The translations under genes were made by a program, and so were the position numbers. Below, one piece after another: positions 9,401-15,109 of a stretch of DNA of 15,341 nt. Position 1 is the first letter of the stretch. Every line of letters starts with the position of its first letter. The notes beneath the pieces are model-generated. The model saw nothing but the letters and a program-made list of their open reading frames with translations, was not told the DNA's origin and made no database searches. The DNA is from Chitinophagaceae bacterium (GTDB taxonomy: Bacteria; Bacteroidota; Bacteroidia; Chitinophagales; Chitinophagaceae). Location: the NCBI GenBank assembly GCA_947463755.1, contig CANHUK010000003.1:1-15341 (forward strand). The letters run 5' to 3'.

Positions 9401-10031
9401 GCGTGTCGGATACCAGCCTGGCCGGACCGCCGATCGCGGAGAATGCGATCGGAATAACAATGATGACAGAAGCGGTCAGGATGACAAATTGCACGACATC
9501 CGTGACCAGCACGGCCCAGAGCCCGCCGGCAGCCGTATAAAGCACAATGATCAGTCCGATGATGATGATGCAGGTTTGCAGCGAAAAGGGCGTGGCCACA
9601 TGCACCATGCGACCGACCGGATACAATACCGAGGCCGTGGAGAACAGACTCAGCAGCAACACGAGATAGGTATAGAACTGCTGCGTGGCCGTACCGAAGC
9701 GCTTGCCGATGTATTCCGAAGCGGTGCGTACCCCCGTCCGCTTCCAGCGTCGGGCAATGAACAACGCAACGATCAACCCACTGATCGACATCGTCAGCTG
9801 GATGGTATTCGCCACCAGTCCATGCCGATAGGCGATCGATCCCCAGACCACAAAAGTGCCGGCTGAGAAATAACTGATGAACAACGAAAGCCCGTTGATC
9901 CACCAGGGCGTAGCGCCACCCGCCTCAAAAAAGGCCTGGCCACTTTTACTACCCATCCGCGTGAAGGCGGCCCCGATCAAAAAGATCATGAAGGCAAAAA
10001 TCACCAGCACGATAAAATCCAACTGCATCAT
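6459..10031 (-). CDS. Sodium:solute symporter fused in frame to a secreted GH9-like protein
   Basis: From ATG 10031 this is 1190 residues. The open frame begins at ATG 10052, but that start overlaps the upstream gene by 16 bases; ATGATG at 10031 lies 5 bases past its stop and gives the usual symporter N-terminus (MMQLDFIVLV). Residues 1-550 are a complete SSS-family permease of about 13-14 membrane segments, with AAGGLWAVLVTDVVQF near 167 and GLVLAGMISATSSKANTTIN near 312 matching the two family signatures. Residues 551-567 form a typical signal peptide. Residues 575-655 are a cellulase-N-terminal Ig-like domain (VLVNQAGY, DFSDFNP), followed by a helical barrel resembling GH9 (GEMGGGKMPDLI, DFTFGLNPVGAHF) and a C-terminal beta-sandwich (ETGADTGIFEASLPV). 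The hallmark GH9 DAGDxGxY motif is not obvious, so activity is uncertain. Both halves are full length, so this is either a real fusion or two genes joined by a recent indel or sequencing error. The transported substrate cannot be read from the sequence; a monosaccharide from this locus is inferred. Confidence 0.85.
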   Translation of the reverse strand: MMQLDFIVLVIFAFMIFLIGAAFTRMGSKSGQAFFEAGGATPWWINGLSLFISYFSAGTFVVWGSIAYRHGLVANTIQLTMSISGLIVALFIARRWKRTGVRTASEYIGKRFGTATQQFYTYLVLLLSLFSTASVLYPVGRMVHVATPFSLQTCIIIIGLIIVLYTAAGGLWAVLVTDVVQFVILTASVIIVIPIAFSAIGGPARLVSDTPVGFFDLFNEEYTLPFMLAFIIYQTVYIGGNWSYVQRYTSVRDENGSARVAWLFTLLYLVSPFIWMIPPMIYRVLNPDLNGLGVEGAYMMLCKQVLPPGLIGLVLAGMISATSSKANTTINLAATVFATDLYRNALRRQAGDRELILMARLFTLLFGAATVGLALWIPKMGGIVDFVLSVASIAGGALFAPIIWSLFSARQTARSVVTVTVTTLVVNLGLKFLLPAMYSVSLSRTVETVIGQCTPLLMLAGFEWYYRKRITADMNISELTSSQVAEEVADAADAEAQNRFGIRVIALSMALTGAGIVLLGMLADHSSAVTAFTGLAIILISIWIWRKTLRMKAVVAGLIFISVTVQAQHPSIALKRVLVNQAGYNLSESKRCVAWSAVDGQAFRIRNTQDGKIAYTGRMMASAGDFSDFNPSLAGPYVIETDGYQSSVPFEIRPFHLETISSKLAYDFFMDVRGSTDPVHSNEAKVYGGGPSRDCGSYTLETVFETMFYASNPALFDRWKGEMGGGKMPDLIALILWHAEFAYHHHAYNGPVGHRHGWLGYEGTPKMNYDYWNTLDQLAAVCAAYQTFLKPWLPEERYRAYRKLCLEKWEAYERHKVLRYWTYSNKWVDVGYQEFNEMGHAFGQSVFSNLFMYMTELGEPDGKPEQFLRYAQESAADIVRNWDFNNVRHMWWIRNAEHITPQALAFFLMQFPDKAPAGTREKLNGWMDHILSRSRNAWQYRTHSDEEWAHPKTKELGGPPALGGSIFAAGHVLGRQDGRSVAWSQIDFTFGLNPVGAHFSNKSQERLDINGYWPGIEVGWPKAHPNGYGMLGRVRGTLDGTPMDADFPRLSARRSDTSGASVTDKIGLDAYATEGWAISNRGWMATLTFSSLHATEIHFLDRSGKHTGQVRSGQPVRIRLRAPLNIEPGKPDRGWVELKAPDGKITRIIVIETGADTGIFEASLPVFGSGIWTVSYGYWGFRKQALLNVK
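8331..8381 (-). other. Internal signal-peptide segment at the symporter/GH9 junction (possible separate start)
   Basis: ATG 8381 opens a segment reading MKAVVAGLIFISVTVQA, with a lysine, a hydrophobic core, and a VQA signal-peptidase-I-like site followed by Q. It sits directly after the permease's last basic tail (RKTLR). Translation from here would give a 640-residue secreted GH9-like protein in the same frame. One alternative frame has TGA at 8380..8378, forming an ATGA overlap, and the other has TAA at 8394..8392. Either would be a normal end for a separate permease gene. No strong ribosome binding site is visible. The segment may act as an extra membrane helix, a cleavage site, or a true gene start. 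Confidence 0.6.
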
Positions 10032-10036
10032 GGGCT

Positions 10037-12319
10037 TCAGGGTTTGAAACAACGTACGGCGAACAAAGCCGCCGGCACATGCGCCGAGGGATGAGACAGG
10101 GCAATGGTGAGTGCCCGGGTCTCCACCGGCTCAGCCAAATGAATATATCGCACAGTTTCATGGTTATCACGAAGGAAGGCGATGGCATTACCCCGGTCGT
10201 CCGACACGCTGAGGTCACGCACGCAGAAAGGCATGCGATCTTCGGGATGCCCCATCAGTACGGATTCCAGGGGATGATCGAAGTCGTTGTCAAAACAGAG
10301 CTCCAGCGAACCGATCAGTTGCGGCTCATCCCATTCAAGCCGGATGAATGGCGATGGGTCGTCAGGATCCGCCACCCAGGCATTGGGCATGATATGTGGC
10401 CGATCCACTCCGTTGCACAGATTATCCGGGCTGAATACAGGTATGCCATTGTTAAGGGTGATGGCGAGGTTCCGACCACCGGGCCGCCGGCGCGGACACC
10501 AGAATTCGAAGGCATCGAAGCCGATGCCGTCGGGTGGCGACTGGCGACCGTAATTCGAAACGGCAACGTTGATATGATTGAATAGGGAGAGTATGCCGCT
10601 GACCCGCATATTGGACAATGGAACACTGACCGACTCATTACGGAGCAACACCAGATAAAGGTACCTGTCATCCTGAAGTGACTGGTTACATTCAAAAAAG
10701 AGCTGACCCACACCGGCCTTCAGACTGAAAATCTGTTCATGGAGGATGATCTCCGGTGTCTGGTTATCGGGTCGGTCACTCATCCGCCATTGCACAGTGA
10801 GCTCCGTCTCTACGGAACTCAGGAGTTCAAATGTCACACCGGGAAATGGCCCGGCATGCACAGGCACCATCTGAGCGATCGAACAATCCAATACCTGCCA
10901 GTCACTATCCTGCGGAAATCCCTTAAATATGAAACTCGATGATACTTGCAACCGGGCGGACAACGACAGGTCCTCCGGATCGTTCCTGCGAACGCCGGGA
11001 AGAAAAACACCCGCGTGCAGCAGACTTTGCTGTAACTGATTCATCTGCGAAACATCGCACAGATCACGGGGCATCGATCCTTCCCGGACGCAAATGGCCG
11101 CAGCCGTACCCACGGCCTGCCCCACGGCGGATCCGGTCGCCATCACACGGGTGGATCCGAAGGCGACATGTGAGGCGCTGATCAGCCGGCCCGCCAGAAA
11201 TAGATTGGATATATTGCGGCTGTAGAGGCATCGGTAAGGAATACCATAGATACCCTTGCTGTGCCACTGGTTGCAACCCGGCAGGGGACTATAGACCCCG
11301 TCGCCCGGATGCAGATCGATGCTCCATCCGCCAAACGCCACCACATCCTCGTGGATACGTTGCTCGACAATATCCTGTTGACGAAGCATGTAGTCGCCCT
11401 CAAATCTTCTGCTCTCCCGCTTGCCGGGGATGGTTCCGACCCATTCAAGCGTCAGCGTCTCCGCTTCCGGAAATTGTCCGGAATTCTTGATATGATGCCA
11501 AACACCATAAACGATCCGCCACAGTTCCCATTTGATCCGCTCACTGTCACGGACCGTATCCATGCGGCCGCCATATTCGATCCACCAAAGCCTGCATCCG
11601 TGGTCGCGCGCATTAAAGGACCGAAAACGCGGAATGGCCGTGATGTCCTGCAACGCAAAGGAAGGCGCATGATATTTGACCGGCACGCCGGCATCCTTGG
11701 TATAGAAATAGATCGAATGACCGAGCAATTCACCATAATCCGCATCCGGAGCAAATCGCTCCCCAAACTCACTTGCCGACTCCGCTCCCATACGAAAGGC
11801 CGCACCGGAGAGGAAGCCCAGGATGCCGTCACCCGAAGCGTCAATGAACTGCACGCCGTCCAGCACATAGCGCGTCTGGTTCTGTGAACAGAATGCCGTA
11901 ACAGAAGCGATCTTACCCGCATCGCGCATGGCGGCCTCATGCACACAGGTGTTCAGCATCAACCTGATATTCGGCTCCGCACTGACCTTCTCCAGCAGGA
12001 TCGTGTCAAGGATCAGGGGATTACCCTCCCGGTTTCGATACAAATTTTCGATCAGGATCTCGTCGAGGATCCCTCCCTCCCTGGCCCATCGGTTGTTGTT
12101 TCCCATGTGTGAAGTGGCCCCCAGTACCCAGAGCCGAACCTCACTTGAAGCGTTCCCACCCAGTACCGGTCGGTCCTGCACCAATGCCACGGAAACGCCC
12201 GCACGCGCCGCAGAGAGGGCGGCGCACACTCCGGATAACCCACCACCTACCACGACCACATCGACGGATACCAACTCCGTCCGCAGTTCGCGGATGCCTG
12301 CACCATGATCCACCACCAT
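10037..12319 (-). CDS. FAD-dependent oxidoreductase (FAD_oxidored type) with C-terminal discoidin-like domain
   Basis: This 760-residue protein is first in the operon. Residues 19-60 form a Rossmann dinucleotide-binding fold, VDVVVVGGGLSGVCAALSAA, followed by ALVQDRPVLGGNASSEVR. Further FAD-site sequence appears at FIDASGDGILGFLSGA (158-173) and near residue 385 at NLFLAGRLISASHVAFGSTR, the pattern of the FAD_oxidored family (Pfam PF12831). About residues 435-590 are beta-rich and unassigned. Residues 610-755 resemble a discoidin (F5/8 type C) carbohydrate-binding fold (FIRLEWDEPQLIGSLELCFD, then ETRALTIALSHPSAH). I see no signal peptide after ATG 12319, so it may be cytosolic or exported by an unseen route. 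Relatives occur in polysaccharide loci of Bacteroidota and Planctomycetes, often without known substrate. The likely role, by inference, is oxidation of a released sugar or glycoside. Its stop lies 5 bases before the symporter start. Confidence 0.82.
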   Translation of the reverse strand: MVVDHGAGIRELRTELVSVDVVVVGGGLSGVCAALSAARAGVSVALVQDRPVLGGNASSEVRLWVLGATSHMGNNNRWAREGGILDEILIENLYRNREGNPLILDTILLEKVSAEPNIRLMLNTCVHEAAMRDAGKIASVTAFCSQNQTRYVLDGVQFIDASGDGILGFLSGAAFRMGAESASEFGERFAPDADYGELLGHSIYFYTKDAGVPVKYHAPSFALQDITAIPRFRSFNARDHGCRLWWIEYGGRMDTVRDSERIKWELWRIVYGVWHHIKNSGQFPEAETLTLEWVGTIPGKRESRRFEGDYMLRQQDIVEQRIHEDVVAFGGWSIDLHPGDGVYSPLPGCNQWHSKGIYGIPYRCLYSRNISNLFLAGRLISASHVAFGSTRVMATGSAVGQAVGTAAAICVREGSMPRDLCDVSQMNQLQQSLLHAGVFLPGVRRNDPEDLSLSARLQVSSSFIFKGFPQDSDWQVLDCSIAQMVPVHAGPFPGVTFELLSSVETELTVQWRMSDRPDNQTPEIILHEQIFSLKAGVGQLFFECNQSLQDDRYLYLVLLRNESVSVPLSNMRVSGILSLFNHINVAVSNYGRQSPPDGIGFDAFEFWCPRRRPGGRNLAITLNNGIPVFSPDNLCNGVDRPHIMPNAWVADPDDPSPFIRLEWDEPQLIGSLELCFDNDFDHPLESVLMGHPEDRMPFCVRDLSVSDDRGNAIAFLRDNHETVRYIHLAEPVETRALTIALSHPSAHVPAALFAVRCFKP

Positions 12320-12370
12320 ATCTCGGCTTTGATTTATGTCTTGCGGAAAGTAGACCAGAATTTGATAATG

Positions 12371-12381
12371 ACCAATTTGGT
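12371..12381. repeat. Short inverted repeat ACCAA-T-TTGGT
   Basis: Perfect five-base arms surround one central base, about midway between the two divergent starts. It could be a third regulator site for the oxidoreductase promoter. Evidence is only symmetry and place. Confidence 0.3.
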
Positions 12382-12408
12382 TCGTATCCTCGTGGAATCA
12401 ATAACTAT

Positions 12409-12422
12409 CGTAAACCATTACG
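12409..12422. promoter_or_regulatory. Inverted repeat CGTAA-N4-TTACG, possible second operator
   Basis: CGTAAACCATTACG has perfect five-base arms around a four-base centre and abuts the AAACGTTT site. The two together could bind a regulator cooperatively, or this one could be read by the regulator's zinc ribbon. It is short, so chance remains possible. Confidence 0.35.
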
Positions 12423-12432
12423 CAAACGTTTA
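12423..12432. promoter_or_regulatory. Candidate LacI-family operator core
   Basis: CAAACGTTTA contains the perfect eight-base palindrome AAACGTTT at 12424-12431. Central CG flanked by A and T runs is the usual core of LacI/CcpA-family operators. It lies 26 bases upstream of the regulator's start codon and about 105 bases upstream of the oxidoreductase start, a fitting place for autoregulation and operon control. Binding by the neighbouring regulator is inferred from position only. Confidence 0.5.
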
Positions 12433-12457
12433 AGATAGATAGATAAATTTATTCCAG

Positions 12458-13615
12458 ATGCCCAGGGTCAAGTGTCCTAAATGCCAGCAGCCGGAACGTA
12501 TATTGAAATCAGGGATCGTCCGGAACAAACAGCGTTACTATTGCAAGGACTGCGACTATCACTTCGTGATTCCGAGTGCGCGGAAGCGTACGCGCGAAAC
12601 AGCTGCAAGAGACACGGGAGCCACTTCCCTGCGGGACATCGCCCGAACGGCGGGCGTCTCCATCGCAACGGTATCCAGGGCACTGCACGACCATCCGGAC
12701 ATCAGTGCGCAAACCCGGTCCTTCATCAAGTCGCTGGCGGATGAAATGAACTACCAGCCCAACATGCTGGCACAAAGCCTGGTGAACCGAAGTACCCATA
12801 CCATCGGCGTCATCATTCCCAATCTCAACACCACCTTCTTCTCCTCGATGCTCAGCGGCATCCAGCAAGTATGTGCACGCTCCGGCTACCGGGTCGTCAT
12901 CTGCCAGTCCGATGAAGACCACAACACGGAGATCGCCAATATCCAGGCACTCATGAACAACATGATCGACGGCCTGCTGATCTGCCATACCCTGCACACA
13001 GACACTTTCGAGCACCTGCGTATGCAGATGAACAAACGGATACCCATCGTTCAGTTCTACCGCGTATCCGAAGACCTGCCGATCTCCAAGATCCACGCGG
13101 ATGATGAAGCAGGTGCCGAGGCGGTCACAGAGCACCTCATCGCAAAAGGTTGTAAAAGAATTGCCCTGCTGCTGGGCCCAAAAAACCTGTCGATCACCCA
13201 GAAAAGACTGAAAGGTCACCTGCAGGCACTGAAAAGGCACGGGGTTGCACTGGATCGGAAACTGCTGGCACATGTCGACTTCAGCCACGAAAAAGTCACC
13301 AGGGCGGTCGATCACTGGCTCAAACTCAGTCCGGCCATCGATGCCATCTTCTCCATATCAGACAAGAGCGCGGTACATATCATCGGACACCTCAAGAAAA
13401 AGAAGATCAAAATACCCAGACAGATACGCGTGGTAGGCTTCGGCAACGAATACACCGGAGAGATCGTCGAACCCCAGCTCACCACCTACGATGTGCGAAC
13501 CCGGGAGATCGGAGAAGAAGCCTGCCGGGTGATGCTGGAGCAGTTGATCAGCGGAAACCGGGAGGTCGTGGACAAGCGCATCGCCGGCAAACTGATCGTC
13601 AGGCAATCCTCCTGA
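12458..13615 (+). CDS. LacI-family transcriptional regulator with N-terminal IS1-like zinc ribbon
   Basis: This 385-residue regulator is about 45-50 residues longer than usual LacI proteins because of an N-terminal extension. The extension has cysteines C6, C9, C29 and C32 (CPKC, then YYCKDCDYHF) with GIVRNKQRYYC between, the pattern of zinc ribbons in IS1-type InsA transposition proteins. A basic linker (residues 40-55) leads to the LacI helix-turn-helix at about 56-100 (SLRDIARTAGVSIATVSRAL, then NYQPN). The periplasmic-binding-protein-like sensor domain follows from HTIGVIIPNLNTTFF to the end, with conserved RIALLLGP, AIFSISD and VVGFGNEYTGEIVEPQLTTY segments. It is transcribed divergently from the glycoside operon and is therefore the likely repressor or activator of that operon, responding to a sugar released by it. 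The zinc-ribbon role (extra DNA contact, dimerisation or protein contact) is unknown. Confidence 0.93.
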   Translation: MPRVKCPKCQQPERILKSGIVRNKQRYYCKDCDYHFVIPSARKRTRETAARDTGATSLRDIARTAGVSIATVSRALHDHPDISAQTRSFIKSLADEMNYQPNMLAQSLVNRSTHTIGVIIPNLNTTFFSSMLSGIQQVCARSGYRVVICQSDEDHNTEIANIQALMNNMIDGLLICHTLHTDTFEHLRMQMNKRIPIVQFYRVSEDLPISKIHADDEAGAEAVTEHLIAKGCKRIALLLGPKNLSITQKRLKGHLQALKRHGVALDRKLLAHVDFSHEKVTRAVDHWLKLSPAIDAIFSISDKSAVHIIGHLKKKKIKIPRQIRVVGFGNEYTGEIVEPQLTTYDVRTREIGEEACRVMLEQLISGNREVVDKRIAGKLIVRQSS

Positions 13616-13625
13616 AGATTCAGGA
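13610..13625. terminator. Palindrome containing both convergent stop codons, possible bidirectional terminator
   Basis: TCCTGAAGATTCAGGA is a 16-base near-perfect inverted repeat (six-base arms, AGAT loop). The TGA of the LacI-type gene (13613-13615) and the TGA of the facing gene (13622..13620) both lie inside it. There is no T-run on either side, so it is not a standard intrinsic terminator. It may only reflect the compact end-to-end layout. Confidence 0.3.
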
Positions 13626-14270
13626 CCCATGACCCAGCCATGAAAACCATATACGCTGATCGATGAACGGAACATTATTCCGCCGGCAGACCTGCATGGT
13701 ATGTCCGGTACCACCCGTTTCCGGAGCCTTCAGGTCGTCATAGAAAAAAGCAAAAGCCGCGGGAGGGATCCCCTCAGCACCAAGCACTTTCACCGTATCC
13801 CGAAGAATATACGCCGCTTTAAGGGCGTAACGATCACGCTCCCCCGCTACGTAACGGTCCACCAGCTTCTGCGTCTTCACATGCATCCTCGACTCATACA
13901 CCACGGCAGGTTCCCGGGCCAGGTTGATGCCGTCCAGACTATAGGTCTGACCTGCCAGGTTCGAGGTATTTCGATGCCCGGAATATGGAACCACCACCTC
14001 CAGGCGACCCGGATCGACGGAAGCAACACCGGCAGAGAACAAGGCATCCGACCCGGATGCATTTCCGCTTCGAAAAATGACATGTCGGGTATTACCCGCC
14101 AATAACGCACCCAAACCGACAAGTCGGGATGCATCCGCTGGCAGCACATTGCGCTTACCTTCAAGCAATACGACCATGCCTTCATGGTCAAATCTTTCCA
14201 GAAAGAGTTGCAGGTCCATCGGGCACAGGTTTTTTGATCCGGAGCTAAAGGTAAGGCGGACACGCATCAT
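13620..14270 (-). CDS. Putative SLOG/Rossmann-like nucleotide-binding protein
   Basis: This is a 216-residue soluble protein with no signal peptide or membrane segment. RHVIFRSGNASGSDALFSAG at residues 62-81 followed by EVVVPYSGHR at 91-100 resembles the phosphate-binding loop and following strand of SLOG-superfamily proteins (DprA, LOG and MoCo-carrier-like), where GGA.GAD..F..G is typical. TGGTGHTMQVCRRNNVPFID near the C-terminus also fits, since SLOG proteins often end with a glycine-rich loop, a helix and a strand. ATG 14270 overlaps the upstream gene's stop as ATGA, implying translational coupling to the envelope-stress cassette; ATG 14267 is an alternative start. Ligand and function are unknown. 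The family call is motif-level only. Confidence 0.6.
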   Translation of the reverse strand: MMRVRLTFSSGSKNLCPMDLQLFLERFDHEGMVVLLEGKRNVLPADASRLVGLGALLAGNTRHVIFRSGNASGSDALFSAGVASVDPGRLEVVVPYSGHRNTSNLAGQTYSLDGINLAREPAVVYESRMHVKTQKLVDRYVAGERDRYALKAAYILRDTVKVLGAEGIPPAAFAFFYDDLKAPETGGTGHTMQVCRRNNVPFIDQRIWFSWLGHGS

Positions 14271-14773
14271 CGCTCCGGTGGTGGCGGAAAACCCGGAGGC
14301 GGCCCCGAATGTCTGGGGGGTGGGCCCATGGAGATCATCCTGGCGACATCCTTGAGCAAAACATCGAAACGCGCCTGCTGGTCGGGGCGACAGATCGCCC
14401 GAAGCTGACTGAAATGAGACATGGTTTGCAGATCCAGTGTGGCCATGAGTCCGGATGCCCGAATGGCAGCAACCTGCCAGACGCTGTCGCCGGCCGCCGG
14501 ATCCTTCAGCAAACCAAACATGTCCTCCTTGGCCAGACGGATCGCATGTCGCATGGAATCAGCCATCCTGCGATGGCTCCTGATCATCTCTTCATAGGCT
14601 GCTGACTGAGCCGCGTCCAGGGATAATTCACGGATCAGAAATGCCTGTATGTTCCCACGACCGGAACCGGGCCTATCGCCCCGGATCTTCCAGTATTGCA
14701 CGAGGGTAAATGTATTGGCAGCCAGTAAGACCGCAAATAACGAATACAGGAGGATGCGTATCCGGGGGTTCAT
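14267..14773 (-). CDS. Membrane-anchored Spy/CnrX-like periplasmic sensor
   Basis: This 168-residue protein has one N-terminal membrane segment (residues 6-26) that probably remains as an anchor. A helical periplasmic domain carries two LTxxQ-like repeats, one at ELSLDAAQSAAYEEM (49-63) and one at RAICRPDQQARFDVLLKD (125-142), as in Spy, CpxP and CnrX. The tail is proline-rich (MGPPPRHSGPPPGFPPPPER). In CnrYXH-type systems such a protein senses metals or envelope damage and controls the anti-sigma factor. Its place after a sigma factor and a single-pass protein matches this. The bound signal cannot be told from the sequence. Confidence 0.78.
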   Translation of the reverse strand: MNPRIRILLYSLFAVLLAANTFTLVQYWKIRGDRPGSGRGNIQAFLIRELSLDAAQSAAYEEMIRSHRRMADSMRHAIRLAKEDMFGLLKDPAAGDSVWQVAAIRASGLMATLDLQTMSHFSQLRAICRPDQQARFDVLLKDVARMISMGPPPRHSGPPPGFPPPPER

Positions 14774-14785
14774 GGGTGCATGGTT

Positions 14786-15085
14786 TTAAAGATCCGATGA
14801 GATCGATTGGCTATAGAAAGAAGCAAATCCGGAGATCCCATTCGCCTCCACGGACGAATCAGTCCCGGCATTCCGGCCAAGCCAGACCAGGTTCAGGATA
14901 AACAATAGCGCAAGAATGCCCGTCGCCAGACCGGCATGGCGCAGCGCACTCCGTTCTTGTTTCTGCCTGTGCCGTAACATGCGATCCCTGAGCCGGTCAT
15001 AGAAATCGGGATCAAGTGAGAGGGGATCCGCATCTTCCAGGAGCCGCAGGTGGTCCGCCAGCGGGTCAAGTTCTTGGTGTATCAT
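14786..15085 (-). CDS. Small single-pass membrane protein, probable anti-sigma factor (CnrY-like)
   Basis: This 99-residue protein has an acidic then basic cytosolic N-terminal part (residues 1-50), one membrane helix at about 51-69 (GLATGILALLFILNLVWLG), and a short periplasmic tail. It has no zinc-binding anti-sigma motif. It begins 24 bases after the sigma factor's stop and is followed 12 bases later by the Spy-like sensor. Size, topology and gene order fit short anti-sigma factors such as CnrY; sequence alone does not prove this. Its main alternative is an unknown accessory membrane protein. Confidence 0.65.
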   Translation of the reverse strand: MIHQELDPLADHLRLLEDADPLSLDPDFYDRLRDRMLRHRQKQERSALRHAGLATGILALLFILNLVWLGRNAGTDSSVEANGISGFASFYSQSISSDL

Positions 15086-15109
15086 ATCTATTGATATTTG
15101 TCAGATGTT

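Larger units (their letters stand above)
12320..12457. promoter_or_regulatory. Divergent intergenic promoter/operator region
   Basis: These 138 AT-rich bases separate the FAD oxidoreductase start (minus strand) from the LacI-family regulator start (plus strand), so promoters for both must lie here. I found three small inverted repeats, listed separately, and a GATA triplet repeat at 12434-12445. I could not find a convincing Bacteroidota -33/-7 pair (TTG and TAnnTTTG) on either strand. TAAATTTA at 12444-12451 is close to the -7 consensus but lies only seven bases before the regulator's start codon. Confidence 0.7.

Noticed and set aside
10032..10052. ATG 10052 as the symporter start.
   Set aside because: It forces a 16-base overlap with the upstream gene and adds seven residues not expected in the family; ATG 10031 gives a natural N-terminus. 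It is not strictly excluded.
12434..12445. GATA triplet repeat as a phase-variation tract.
   Set aside because: It has only three units and lies outside the coding region. Too short to claim slippage.
12444..12451. TAAATTTA as a Bacteroidota -7 promoter element for the LacI-type gene.
   Set aside because: It would leave almost no leader before the start codon, and there is no TTG at the right distance upstream.
12458..12600. Remnant of an IS1-type element upstream of a LacI gene.
   Set aside because: The zinc ribbon is in frame with the regulator and no terminal inverted repeats, target duplications or transposase catalytic domain are visible.
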